DNA from: an uncultured Clostridia bacterium
GTDB taxonomy: Bacteria > Bacillota > Clostridia > Peptostreptococcales > Anaerovoracaceae
NCBI GenBank assembly: GCA_934281605.1
Contig: CAKQXD010000004.1
Location: 1 to 64,000 of the forward strand
Direction of reading: 5' to 3'
DNA: 64,000 nucleotides
A program made the translations under genes and the position numbers. The notes below the pieces were generated by a model that was given only the letters and a program-made list of their open reading frames with translations, did not search any database and was not told where the DNA came from. Shown in pieces: positions 41,997 to 51,928 of this stretch (its first letter is position 1; every line of letters begins with the position of its first letter).

Positions 41997-42862
41997 CGCA
42001 CTGCCTCCACTAAATCTATCGCGATCGGAATACTTAAAAACACAAACCAGCAGATGCTCCCGATCAGAAGCCACGGATCGTTAAAACCTGTTACAAACAA
42101 TTCCGGCGTATAGGTCGCCCGCGCTCCGCCCCGGAGCACCGCCGCTAAAACCAGCACCAGAAGCACCGCCATCAGACAGATCGTCAGCCTGTCCCGCTTC
42201 ACAAAGGAATAGATGGAAAAGGCGCTTCGCTTTCCACTTCCGTAGCCCCGGCTCTGCATGCTGTCCGCCGTGATGACGCCGCCCTCTAAAGCCCAGGACG
42301 TCAGCGACGATACTACGGCGAAAGATGGCCGGAGTTTCCTTTGCAGAGAAGAGCCTGAATCCATCTTGCCGATGCACCTGCGGGCTGTCATGATCTGCCG
42401 GGCTTTTCGCTGAAACCCCGGCACCATGCGAAATACCATGGTGAGTATCATGGAAATCACCGGACTTCTGCGCCCGAACACGTACATGAATTTGTCGCTG
42501 GTCATGGTTCGGTTGTAGGATGCGAACCACAGGATCACCGCCACGAACATGGCTCCCAGCGCCATGCCGTAATACAAGGCTTCCAACGTGTAGGGCCGCT
42601 GCCCCAGATAGAAAAGCACCCTGTCGCCTCCGGTGTTAAGGAGCGGATTGATCAGACTGACCGCTGCGAATACCGGGATCATGCCGCTGATCATCCCAAG
42701 CCCCTGCCGACCTCGGACCTGCAGATAATACACCGCCGAAAGCACCAGAGAGCAGGATAAAAACGCCGGATGCACAATCAGCACCGTAAGGAACACGGTG
42801 CTGATGTAAAATATGAAGTTGACTGCCGGGCTGTACCCCGAAAATGCATCCTGTCTGTTCAT
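41969..42862 (-). CDS. ecfT: ECF transporter transmembrane (T) subunit, first copy
   Basis: 297 residues, six membrane segments, with the coupling motifs ARQIMTARRCIG and ADSMQSRGYGSG. Clearly homologous to, but diverged from, the T subunit at 38560-39447. It is 50 bp downstream of a giant DUF4430 surface protein and immediately before the ATPase, linking surface protein and transporter in one operon. Confidence -1.
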   Translation of the reverse strand: MNRQDAFSGYSPAVNFIFYISTVFLTVLIVHPAFLSCSLVLSAVYYLQVRGRQGLGMISGMIPVFAAVSLINPLLNTGGDRVLFYLGQRPYTLEALYYGMALGAMFVAVILWFASYNRTMTSDKFMYVFGRRSPVISMILTMVFRMVPGFQRKARQIMTARRCIGKMDSGSSLQRKLRPSFAVVSSLTSWALEGGVITADSMQSRGYGSGKRSAFSIYSFVKRDRLTICLMAVLLVLVLAAVLRGGARATYTPELFVTGFNDPWLLIGSICWFVFLSIPIAIDLVEAVRWHVLRSKI

Positions 42863-42912
42863 GGATTTATCCTATCAGATTTTTTCCGGGCTGTCTAGCG
42901 ACGCCTCTTTTA

Positions 42913-45900
42913 TTACTCATAAAACTTGCGTTTGTTTCTCTGCGTTCTCATCACGATGATGACGATCAGGAGTGCCGCTGCGATAGCTCCTGCAATGATC
43001 CACGGCATTACATCGCGAACCGCCTGTGCCCCCAGCAGGGAATCGATGGACTCACTGGATCCTGCGATGCCGTACAGAGAGAAGTCTGATGCTTCAAACT
43101 CGATGGAGCCTCCTGCCGAATCCACATGACCTTCAATCAGACGAACCTTGCCGCTGTCTGTGATGTGGACGATCACCGGCGTCTTGTAGTCTCCGATGCT
43201 GACCATCGGCATCTTGATGCGGACCAGACCGCTCGGATGCCACTCGCTGTTATCCAGCGTGTTGACGAAATGAATGTCATACAGATTGAACAGTTCACTG
43301 TCGTCTCCCAGTACATCCTGCACCTTGGCCTTATTCTTTTCACTGATCGCCTTCGGCGTTACCACCAGTTTGATGTACCACGGCAGATTTTCTGCACTGG
43401 TCGATCTCGCATCAATTCCGGTAGATTCATCGTAGTGATACAGATCACCCAGCTTTTCGGTAATGTCGCTGAATGCTGTCCAGGCATCCGTTGCCTCAAC
43501 GGCTTTCTTTTCCGATACGGAAAGAGCGTTGTAGGCTTTGTAGGCATCCGTGATCTGCCTGATCTGCTCGTCGGTATATTCTTTCGCATCCTTCGGCAGC
43601 TTTGCATTGACCACAGCTTCGATCTTCTCCAGAACCGCTTTTGCAGCCTCCGAAAGCTTACCCAGCTTGATGGTCGCCTTCTTGGTGATGGAGCGGGTCG
43701 TACCGCCTGCCGTCAGAGTACCTCCGGAAGCCAGAGTATCCTTCTTCGGATCCTTTGTAGCCCCACCGTTTATGACCGTCTTTTCGATGATCTTCGTCAA
43801 AGTAACGTCGCTCATATCGTACAGCGAAGTCTTGCCATCCTTCAGTCTGTACCAGGACGCCAGCGCATAGTACGCCTGTTCCGTGGCCAGTCCGTTAGAA
43901 GCCGTCGTATCGCTCTGGCTGTGCTTGAAGCCGCCTTTATCATTGTAGAAAGAAGCCAGCGCATCCAGCGTGCTGTAGCCGTTCTTGATGAACCGCCCGT
44001 CGGATGCCGGGTCGATTCCCAGGCTTGTCAGGGCAACGATGACCTGTGCCACCGATTCCGCATTGGAAGTGCCCCAGGACGTGTAGCCGCCGTTTTCTTC
44101 CTGCATCTGTGATAAACGATTGAGCGCATCGTCTACCGCCGATTTTACCTTTGCATCACTGTTATAGTATGGAGCCAGTGCCTGGATCGCCATAGCCGTC
44201 ATATCCGTGTCAGCTCCGTTTCCGTTGACATTCCAGCCTCCGTCGCTCAGCTGCTCCGCCAGGATGGCGTCGATGAGCGCGTCCCGCGTAGTCTGGGTCT
44301 TGCCGGCTGCCGCCTTTGGAATCTCGTAATCATGGGAATCCAGAGCGATCAGTGCAAAGATCGGTCCGTTGATTCCCTGGCTCTTCACGTAATCCAGGTC
44401 AGCCAGCGGTTCCAGCAGGTTGTATCCGGCAACATCCGCCGGATCCTTGCCGATGGACGTCAGCGCCAGGATCATACGGGAGTTTTCTGTGGACTTGCTG
44501 TCGCTCATGGTGGAAGAACCTTTTTTCTTCACATACTGGTATGCCGCCTGTGCATATTGTTCCGCCAGCTTGTCGCTGATGGTTCCAGACCGCGCCAGAC
44601 CCAGTGCGACCCATTCGCCGCCGGAAGTGCCTGCCGTCAGACCAGCCTTTGATGCGAGAGCCGCCTGACTGTTTCCCGTTTCCTGATAGATCTTGTCAAA
44701 CGCTTTCTGGTTGGTCTTCTGCAGCTGTGCGATCTTGGCAACGGCCGCATCCAGCTTCGCTTTCAGATTCTTGGAAACCAGAGCTTTCGCTTCGTCGGAA
44801 AGTGCGTTGTATGCGCTCTGCGCCTTGCTGACAGCCGCCGCGTCGTCCAGGGTCAGCTTGTCCACATCCGGAAGAGCCTTGATCATTTCCTCGACTGCCG
44901 CAGCCGCCTCTTCCGGCGTTTTGTTACCGTTCCAGTCGATCTTCGTATAATCGTCCACATAGAGGAACTGCATCACATCGCCGTCTTTTAACGTAACGGA
45001 ACCCATGTAGTCCGGATATACGCCGTTGATGGTGTACATCCATCCGCTGTAAGGTCCGTTGGACAGCTCCCGCAATACCGTCCCGTCTTCATTTGTAATA
45101 GACGATACGTAGCTGTTTCCAGACATTTCATAGTCCAGACCGGCATCTCCCAGAGCCTTTTCAAAGAGGTCCTGTGCCGTCGCGCCCTGCTTCAGCTTAT
45201 AGGTTTTGGCTGCGATCCAGGTAACGTCGCCCGTATGTTCGCCATCCTTGCCGTGAACCGTGTCACCGATCAATGCAAAGGATACGCTGATTTCCTGCTT
45301 GTCCGGATCTTCCGGTGACGTCGTATTTCCACCCTCGGAAGAGCCTTCTGTCTGCCATTTTAAAATCGGATATCCGTCATTCAGCTTTGTCGTATCTTCT
45401 GCAAAGTACTCCGTACCGATCTGCTGGTTCAGCTTCGTCACGAAGCCGGCTTTCTTCATGGTGTCCGAAGAAGCCCCGGTAGCCGTCTTATCCGTTGCTG
45501 CCGCCTGGGATTCTGCCAGGTAAAAGCTTCCCGTCGTCTGGCTGATGTAAGCGGAGCCTGTGTAACTGCCTACCGAGCCGCCGGTGTTGATGCCGGAAGC
45601 CACCGTTCCGATGTTGTAGCATCCCTGCGGTACGGCGCAGACCGTCGCTTCGCCGGCCAGGCCGCCCAGGTATTTAGAGCCTTCTACAGCTCCTGTATTG
45701 TAGCAGCCTTCTACAACTGCGTAGTTGGTCATCAGTCCTGCTATACCGCCGGCCCTCTGACTCTTATCCGCCGTTCCGACGCTTCCCGTATTGATGCACT
45801 TGCTGATGGTTCCGTAGGAAACCGCACCGGTGATGCCGCCCACGTCTTCCATACCGGATACGGCCGCTGTATTGCGACATTCTGTCACCTTGGCATTGAG

Positions 45901-48900
45901 GCCGGTCTGTCCCGTGATACCGCCCACGTACATGACTCCGGATACGGAGCCGCTGTATTCACAGTAGATGATCTTGCCTTCCAGGTATCCGACAATGCCA
46001 CCGGTGGAAAGGCTGTCGCCCGTCACCTTGATATCTCCGGAGACCTTCAGATTCTTGACTGTTCCCTTACCGTCTATATTTCCAAAGAAACCCTGCTCGT
46101 TCTTTTCGCTGCGGATCACCATGCCCGTTACGCTGTGATTCTGCCCATCGAAAGTTCCCTTGTATGTGTTCTTGTCATTGCCGATCGGGTACCAGTTGCC
46201 TGTCGTTCCTTCCGCAGCACTTAGTGCTACATTCGTCGTCAGCGTACCATTGATCGCAGTATTGCCGCCATTGACCGCATTGACGAACCACTTCAGTTCC
46301 TTCTCTGTGGAAATCTGATATACGCCGGATTTCACTGCCGGTTCACTGCACTGATCCTCCGGCCAGATGCCTGCCGACGCTCCATCCTTGATGATTCCCG
46401 TCTTCGCTTCGACGTAGCCTGCCAGACTTCCCGTCACGCGAACAGAAATCTCCTTGCCCAGATCATCGTCGGTCAGTTTATATGTTTCACCGGTCGCGCC
46501 GTCGATGGCTTTCGACCCGCGATACCACTGGTATTTCGGTGCTTTTTCGCTGCCCTTGTAAACAGCCGTCAAAGTGTGTCCCGTGACTTCCTGTCCCTGG
46601 ATCTTGACCGTTCCAGACATGCCCTGCACCTTGCCGGATCCTGCCGTCTTGATACCGTAGTGATCCCCGTCCATGCACTTGACGTAAACCTTCACGCCAA
46701 CCATGTCGTTGGGAACAGTGAAACTTTCTCCAAAGCCCAGCACCTGCTGTTCACCGCTCCAGTCTCTGTACCAGATGAACATCGGGTTCTGACCGTTGCC
46801 GTCACTGTAGGAAGCCTTAATGGTCTCTCCCGCCTGGACGTCTTCCGGCAGAGTTACGGTACCTGTCAGAGCATCCTTGCTGCCTGCAAGAGTCGCAAGG
46901 CTTCCTGCCTTGTTCTTGATGGTCCCTGCATCAGCTTTACTGGCGCTGGAGCTGTCTGCATCTGCGATGGCCAGAGAGCTGAGATACCAGCAGTCGGTAC
47001 CTGACGTGCCTCCGCCGATGACGCCGCCTACATTGAATACTTCTCCCGTATCCGTGTCAGCATAGGAACCGGCCACATCTCCCAGGTTATACAGGTTCTT
47101 AGCCGTGGAACCCGAGGTATTGCATCCCAGGCATCCACCCACATAGCCGCCTCGACTGACCACGTTTCCTGTATTGTAAAGGCCGCTGACGCCGGCGTTG
47201 TTCCAGCCGACGATTCCGCCCGCATAAGCTCTTTCTGCTGACGAGCTGACGATCACATGTCCGCTGTTGGCAGACCCTGTCACTTCTGCCGCTTCACTCT
47301 TTACAGCATCGGTATTGGTCGCTGCGATGCCTCCTGCAAATGTGCTTCCTGCAGTGATCACGGCCGTATTGCTGCATCCCGTCACAGATCCTTCGTTATA
47401 TGCCACGATACCTGCCGCATAGGAATCCCCTGTTACTGCACCGGTATTGCGACATTCTTTGATGACGCCGTCCTTCGTATTGTTTCCGGCGATCCCGGCG
47501 ATCTTGTTTCCGCCCGTTATGGTCACATGGGAAGTCACTTTTTCCAGTGTTCCCGCGTTGGTTCCCGTCAATGCGGCGGTTTCATCTCCGCCCTTGAGGA
47601 TGCCTGCCAGGGTAAGGTTCTTCACCGTGCCCTTGTTGTACGGGATCAGTCCCTTGCCGTTTTTCAGGTAAAGGTTTTTAATGGTGTATCCCGCACCGTC
47701 AATAGTTCCTGCAAAGCCCGTGTCCGCCGTCTGTCCGCCGATGCCGGTCCAGACGTTGTTGTTGAGATCCAGGTCCGCTGTCAGTACGGCTTTGCTGTCT
47801 GCAAAGTCGCTCTGCTGCGTCTTTTCGGCAAACCACGCCAGTTCTGCCGGCGTTCCGATCTGGTATACGCCGTCTTTCTGCTGCGGCGCATCCTTGGATA
47901 CTTCACCCTGCCATCCGTTGTCGTCCTTTTCCGGATCATCGGATTTCACAGTTCCGTTCTGCCATGCCAGCACCGGGTATCCGCTGTTGATCCCGCTGGT
48001 ATCGGCTGCAAAGCCGTCTCCCAGGTCTTCGCTGGTAAGGGCTTTCAACTCGTCGGAAGTTTTGGCGGTTGCACTGCCGCTTTGTATCGTGCAGCCGTTC
48101 AGATTGCCGACTGCCTCGTATTCGTCAGAATAGAATACTTTTTGTACGGTTCTGGCACTACTGGAAGCCTCCAGCCGTCCTGCTACACCGCCCTTTGCGG
48201 TTGCTTTCACAATCCCGGCATTATATGCGGACTTAATGATACCGAACCGAAATACTCCCGTAATTCCGCCTGCCGCTGGAGTTCCTGCAGTTCCGGTCGC
48301 CTGTACTGTTCCTAAATTATAGACATTGCTGACCGTTCCTCCAATATAGATCTGTGCACAAATACCGCCGACCAGATTGCTTCCGCTGACATTGCCCAGA
48401 TTATAGGAGTCTGTTAAAGATGTGGAGGAATTACTCCAGTTGTATCCCGAAATACCTCCAACATTATTCGTTCCGGTTACTTCTGCAGCATTCGAACATC
48501 TTGTGAGCGTACTTGTATCGTCCTGGTACCCTGTTATTCCTCCCGTATACGCTGCTGCAGATACCTGTACACTGTTCTTTGTATGGCAGTCTGTGACTGA
48601 AGCCGCAGCATCGATGTATCCGACGATCGCACCTGTATAATTCTTTGTAGAGCGAATCACACTATCTGTAAGTGTAAGATTTTTTACGACCGCATTAGTA
48701 CCGATGCGGCCAAATACACCAGTATTCGCAGCCGTGCTGTTGATATACAGTCCTGATATGGTATGCCCATTCCCATCAAAATTTCCTGTATACAAATCAC
48801 TTTGGGTTCCGATCGGCGTCCACTTGTATTTCTGTGAAGTCGCATCGGAGCCGGACACATCTTCATTGATGGTGATATCTGCCAGCAGCTTGGCCGAATC

Positions 48901-51471
48901 GGTCATCTTGGCATTTTTATCGAACCACATCAGCTCGTCCGGGCTGGAAATCAGATAAACTCCCTGCCCGTTCTTTGCAGGTTCTGTATAAGATTCCCCG
49001 TCCCAGGAAGTCTGGATCTCAAGCTGGATGCCGTCTACGGTCAGGTCTTTGCCGGAAACCGTAAACTCCCCGCGTACCGTCTTGTATCCGGAACAGGAAA
49101 CGCTGTAGGCATAATTCCCGTCCGGCAGATGGTAGTCACCGTCCTCATCCGCTTCCAGATTAGCCTCCTTGTCGTCCTTGCTGGCCACCGTGATGACCGG
49201 TGTGGAATCCTGTCCGCCTGCCGCCTTTTCTACGGTGAAGTTCACCTTGTAGACCGGCAGCTTCTTCAGGGTCACGGCTTTCTTGTCCTTTGCAGCATCT
49301 CCCTTGACGTTGAGGGTTCCGCTCTTGGTTTCGTACCCGAATTTTTCTACCGTATAGCTGTAAGGATTGCCCTTTTTCGCCAGCTGATACGTTCTGCCTT
49401 CCGCCAGAGGCTTCTGGACGTCATCGCCGGATTTCACAGTCAGTTTCGCATCCTCCGGATCGGTGGTGAAGACGTAATCGTATTTCTGGATGTCCAGAGA
49501 AACGCTGATGCTCTGCCCGCTGTAAGCCACCGTAAAGCTTCCCGTCTTCGTCTTGTATTCGTCCGCCATCACTTCATAGGTGTATGTACCATTTTTCAGT
49601 TTATAGGATCCATCACTCTCCGGATCCACCGTTTTATCGGAAGAATCCCTGACCACCAGTCTGGCATCTTCCGGTTTGATATTGAATGTCACTTTATAGG
49701 TCGCATTGGGATCCTGCCAGCCCAGGATCGGATGTCCATCCGGTCCCATGACCCAGCCGTCGCCGATGTCGCCGTCGGCGATCTGTTTTGCCGTCTTGGC
49801 TGTGATGCCCGATGCATTTTTATTGTAACCGTCGCCCTGCTCCGCTGCCGTATCCAGATACCAGCAATTGGTCGCAGTCACCAGGTTTTTCGTTGCTGTA
49901 CCGCTGTAAGTTTTGGCTGCGCTGCATCCAATGATCCCGCCGACCGTAATATCCGTCAGTGTGGAAGCATTGCTGACTGCTCCCATATTGTAGCAGCCGG
50001 AAACAGAAGCCTTGTAGCTGGTGCCTCCCACGCCGCCGATGATGCCGCCGATCCCCTTGGTACTGGTATCGCTGAACGACGCCGTCGGTGATACGCCCTT
50101 TACAGCACCCGTATTATAGCATCCTGTGATTTTCGTGTCAGACGCACCTGTGTCTCCTGCGATCCCGCCGACACCGTAAATCCCTGTGATATTTCCTGTA
50201 TTAAAGCATGCATTTATAGTTCCTCCGGCACTTCCTGCAATACCGCCGGTCCGTTTCAGCGTACTGGTAATATCGCCTGTGTTTCCGCAGCGCTCTACAG
50301 TAACACCGGTGGAAATACCGCCTGCGATTCCGCCGGTATTGTAGGCATATCCGCCCGGTTTCCCCGTATTTGTAACCGCTCCATGATTAAAGCATCCTGT
50401 GATCGTCGTGGTTGCTCCCGATACAGTTGCAGCCACACCGCCCACGTAATCTCCGCATCCGGAAATCGTTCCTTTATTGGTGCAGGATTCCAGCTTTGAA
50501 CCATTTATCACATACGCACAAACACCTGCTGCATATCCTTTGGCGCTCGCTGTCACATCCACCTCGTTGGTGCAGTTTTTTATAGTTACAGGATTTCCGT
50601 AGGATACGATCCCCGCTGCGTATGTGGAACCTGTTGCAGAAGTTCTAACGCTGCCTTTAACCGTCAGATCCTGTATGGTTCCGCCTTTTACATAACCAAA
50701 TAGCGCCTGATACGTCTTAGCATTGTTGATGGCCAGCCCGGATACCATATGTCCGCCCCCATCAAACGTGCCACCATAAGCCACATAATCCGAATAGGTA
50801 TTTGTCGCCTGTCCGATCGGCATCCAGTCTTTCCCTGTCAAGTCGATATCAGACGTCAGTTTCGCACATAAATCAGAAGTGCTTTTTTTCGTGCTGCTAT
50901 TGACCTTGGCAGCAAACCACATGAGCTGATCTGCGTTTCCGATCTGATACGGATCGGCAGCACTGCCGCTTCCAGATGGTTCTTCTGCACTGGTATCCGC
51001 CGCCTGCGTCGCAACCGCATTTTCCGCTACCGTCACCGTGATGGTTTCCCCGGTAGCTGCCGCTTCAGCACCGCCCGCCGTGTTGGTGACCAGCACGCGA
51101 TAATATACCGTGCCGGCCTCCCCGGTCTGCGGCGTGTATTCCGCCTTGCTGGCGTCTTTTATATCTGTAAAGTTTTTTCCGTCTTTGCTGCTCTGCCACT
51201 GATACGTCAGCGTGCCGCCGTCGGAAGCGGAGGCTTCTGCTTTCAGCGGCTTTGCAGGATCTCCTGCTGCATACTGATACGTCTTGACAGAGAGCTTTGC
51301 CAGTACTGGCTCGGCCGCGCCGCCGGTTTTCGCTGCAGCAGCCTGCTCACTCTGCGTCCCGCTCTGTGCCGCCGGAGCAGCTTCCGTTCCGAAAGCCCAG
51401 GTCGGCATCAGAGTCGTGACGACCATCATCAGCATCATTAAAATACTGAGGATTTTCTTACTTCGCTTCAT
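42913..51471 (-). CDS. Giant surface protein with GLUG repeats, DUF4430 and prenyltransferase-like barrel
   Basis: 2852 residues from the ATG at 51471 (GGAG 7 nt upstream; the ATG at 51504 has none). Signal peptide (SILMMLMMVVTTLMPTWAFG); Ig-like domain (about 45-160); three blocks of GLUG-type repeats (about 170-584, 830-1580, 1714-2040) with PEGA-like domains (594-814) and another Ig-like domain (about 1617-1680) between; DUF4430/transcobalamin C-terminal-like domain (2057-2177, with GPYSGWMYTINGVYPDYMG); helical spacer; prenyltransferase-type alpha-alpha repeats (2284-2547: SDGGWNVNG, ENGGYTSWG, KGGFKHS); a 250-residue tail nearly identical to the next protein's; membrane segment and basic end. 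DUF4430 plus this barrel is the fold pair of intrinsic factor, so corrinoid binding is inferred. Confidence -1.
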   Translation of the reverse strand: MKRSKKILSILMMLMMVVTTLMPTWAFGTEAAPAAQSGTQSEQAAAAKTGGAAEPVLAKLSVKTYQYAAGDPAKPLKAEASASDGGTLTYQWQSSKDGKNFTDIKDASKAEYTPQTGEAGTVYYRVLVTNTAGGAEAAATGETITVTVAENAVATQAADTSAEEPSGSGSAADPYQIGNADQLMWFAAKVNSSTKKSTSDLCAKLTSDIDLTGKDWMPIGQATNTYSDYVAYGGTFDGGGHMVSGLAINNAKTYQALFGYVKGGTIQDLTVKGSVRTSATGSTYAAGIVSYGNPVTIKNCTNEVDVTASAKGYAAGVCAYVINGSKLESCTNKGTISGCGDYVGGVAATVSGATTTITGCFNHGAVTNTGKPGGYAYNTGGIAGGISTGVTVERCGNTGDITSTLKRTGGIAGSAGGTINACFNTGNITGIYGVGGIAGDTGASDTKITGCYNTGAVKGVSPTASFSDTSTKGIGGIIGGVGGTSYKASVSGCYNMGAVSNASTLTDITVGGIIGCSAAKTYSGTATKNLVTATNCWYLDTAAEQGDGYNKNASGITAKTAKQIADGDIGDGWVMGPDGHPILGWQDPNATYKVTFNIKPEDARLVVRDSSDKTVDPESDGSYKLKNGTYTYEVMADEYKTKTGSFTVAYSGQSISVSLDIQKYDYVFTTDPEDAKLTVKSGDDVQKPLAEGRTYQLAKKGNPYSYTVEKFGYETKSGTLNVKGDAAKDKKAVTLKKLPVYKVNFTVEKAAGGQDSTPVITVASKDDKEANLEADEDGDYHLPDGNYAYSVSCSGYKTVRGEFTVSGKDLTVDGIQLEIQTSWDGESYTEPAKNGQGVYLISSPDELMWFDKNAKMTDSAKLLADITINEDVSGSDATSQKYKWTPIGTQSDLYTGNFDGNGHTISGLYINSTAANTGVFGRIGTNAVVKNLTLTDSVIRSTKNYTGAIVGYIDAAASVTDCHTKNSVQVSAAAYTGGITGYQDDTSTLTRCSNAAEVTGTNNVGGISGYNWSNSSTSLTDSYNLGNVSGSNLVGGICAQIYIGGTVSNVYNLGTVQATGTAGTPAAGGITGVFRFGIIKSAYNAGIVKATAKGGVAGRLEASSSARTVQKVFYSDEYEAVGNLNGCTIQSGSATAKTSDELKALTSEDLGDGFAADTSGINSGYPVLAWQNGTVKSDDPEKDDNGWQGEVSKDAPQQKDGVYQIGTPAELAWFAEKTQQSDFADSKAVLTADLDLNNNVWTGIGGQTADTGFAGTIDGAGYTIKNLYLKNGKGLIPYNKGTVKNLTLAGILKGGDETAALTGTNAGTLEKVTSHVTITGGNKIAGIAGNNTKDGVIKECRNTGAVTGDSYAAGIVAYNEGSVTGCSNTAVITAGSTFAGGIAATNTDAVKSEAAEVTGSANSGHVIVSSSAERAYAGGIVGWNNAGVSGLYNTGNVVSRGGYVGGCLGCNTSGSTAKNLYNLGDVAGSYADTDTGEVFNVGGVIGGGTSGTDCWYLSSLAIADADSSSASKADAGTIKNKAGSLATLAGSKDALTGTVTLPEDVQAGETIKASYSDGNGQNPMFIWYRDWSGEQQVLGFGESFTVPNDMVGVKVYVKCMDGDHYGIKTAGSGKVQGMSGTVKIQGQEVTGHTLTAVYKGSEKAPKYQWYRGSKAIDGATGETYKLTDDDLGKEISVRVTGSLAGYVEAKTGIIKDGASAGIWPEDQCSEPAVKSGVYQISTEKELKWFVNAVNGGNTAINGTLTTNVALSAAEGTTGNWYPIGNDKNTYKGTFDGQNHSVTGMVIRSEKNEQGFFGNIDGKGTVKNLKVSGDIKVTGDSLSTGGIVGYLEGKIIYCEYSGSVSGVMYVGGITGQTGLNAKVTECRNTAAVSGMEDVGGITGAVSYGTISKCINTGSVGTADKSQRAGGIAGLMTNYAVVEGCYNTGAVEGSKYLGGLAGEATVCAVPQGCYNIGTVASGINTGGSVGSYTGSAYISQTTGSFYLAESQAAATDKTATGASSDTMKKAGFVTKLNQQIGTEYFAEDTTKLNDGYPILKWQTEGSSEGGNTTSPEDPDKQEISVSFALIGDTVHGKDGEHTGDVTWIAAKTYKLKQGATAQDLFEKALGDAGLDYEMSGNSYVSSITNEDGTVLRELSNGPYSGWMYTINGVYPDYMGSVTLKDGDVMQFLYVDDYTKIDWNGNKTPEEAAAAVEEMIKALPDVDKLTLDDAAAVSKAQSAYNALSDEAKALVSKNLKAKLDAAVAKIAQLQKTNQKAFDKIYQETGNSQAALASKAGLTAGTSGGEWVALGLARSGTISDKLAEQYAQAAYQYVKKKGSSTMSDSKSTENSRMILALTSIGKDPADVAGYNLLEPLADLDYVKSQGINGPIFALIALDSHDYEIPKAAAGKTQTTRDALIDAILAEQLSDGGWNVNGNGADTDMTAMAIQALAPYYNSDAKVKSAVDDALNRLSQMQEENGGYTSWGTSNAESVAQVIVALTSLGIDPASDGRFIKNGYSTLDALASFYNDKGGFKHSQSDTTASNGLATEQAYYALASWYRLKDGKTSLYDMSDVTLTKIIEKTVINGGATKDPKKDTLASGGTLTAGGTTRSITKKATIKLGKLSEAAKAVLEKIEAVVNAKLPKDAKEYTDEQIRQITDAYKAYNALSVSEKKAVEATDAWTAFSDITEKLGDLYHYDESTGIDARSTSAENLPWYIKLVVTPKAISEKNKAKVQDVLGDDSELFNLYDIHFVNTLDNSEWHPSGLVRIKMPMVSIGDYKTPVIVHITDSGKVRLIEGHVDSAGGSIEFEASDFSLYGIAGSSESIDSLLGAQAVRDVMPWIIAGAIAAALLIVIIVMRTQRNKRKFYE
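43041..43384. repeat. Near-identical C-terminal coding tract, copy 1
   Basis: About 335 bp match 52049-52392 almost base for base (offset 9008), including third codon positions, while the protein regions before it differ. It encodes the membrane-proximal domain of the two giant proteins. Such identity points to recent gene conversion. Confidence -1.
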
Positions 51472-51571
51472 CGTATTTCTCCATTCGTTTCTATATATCA
51501 TCACCTGCTTCAGGCCAAAGCCTTTTTTCAGGTTTTCTCACACGATGGTGTTGCTGCATTTTAATACAGCT

Positions 51572-51607
51572 GATCGCCATCACTGAATAAAAGCAGTCAT
51601 GGCGATC
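51572..51607 (-). other. Intergenic hairpin in the operon
   Basis: GATCGCCAT pairs with ATGGCGATC, then one mismatch and four more pairs around an 8-nt loop. No T run follows on the minus strand, so it is more likely an RNA-stability or processing element than a terminator. It lies in the 145-bp gap between the cysteine-rich gene and the giant protein gene. Confidence -1.
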
Positions 51608-51616
51608 ATTTCCAGA

Positions 51617-51928
51617 TTATTTGTCGTCGATCTTTTCTGCCGCCAGTACAACCAGATCCTCGAATCGGGACGTAATGTAGTCATACGCTTTGCGACTGTG
51701 AGGGATCAGACAATTGGTACAGTCTTTGACCCCTTTATAGTAGGTAAAATTACCGCCGCAGTCCTCGCCCAGAGCGTAGAGAGGGCAGTAGCAGAAGAGG
51801 CAGTTGAAGTCCTCTTCTGTTTTGCCGCCTTTCAGCTCATGACACGGGAAATATTCACACTGTTTATGACTGAAAAACTTGAAGTTCTCTGTTTTAGGCG
51901 GTTCATATCCGCCGGTATTGTTACTCAT
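51617..51928 (-). CDS. Cysteine-rich small domain protein
   Basis: 103 residues with eight cysteines (24, 29, 43, 46, 48, 57, 70, 73) in the pattern C-x4-C, C-x2-C-x-C, C, C-x2-C, beginning with FFSHKQCEYFPCH. This matches the cysteine-rich small domain (PF04071), a probable metal-binding domain that elsewhere is fused to a precorrin methyltransferase of cobalamin synthesis. No signal peptide, so cytoplasmic. Its start overlaps the stop of the giant protein gene by 8 bp, so it is translated with it. A link to corrinoid or metal handling is inferred. Confidence -1.
   Translation of the reverse strand: MSNNTGGYEPPKTENFKFFSHKQCEYFPCHELKGGKTEEDFNCLFCYCPLYALGEDCGGNFTYYKGVKDCTNCLIPHSRKAYDYITSRFEDLVVLAAEKIDDK

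Noticed and set aside
51505..51616. Terminator or cobalamin riboswitch in the gap before the first giant protein gene
   Set aside because: There is a strong hairpin, but no T run follows and no B12-box motif is present; the genes appear to stay in one transcript.
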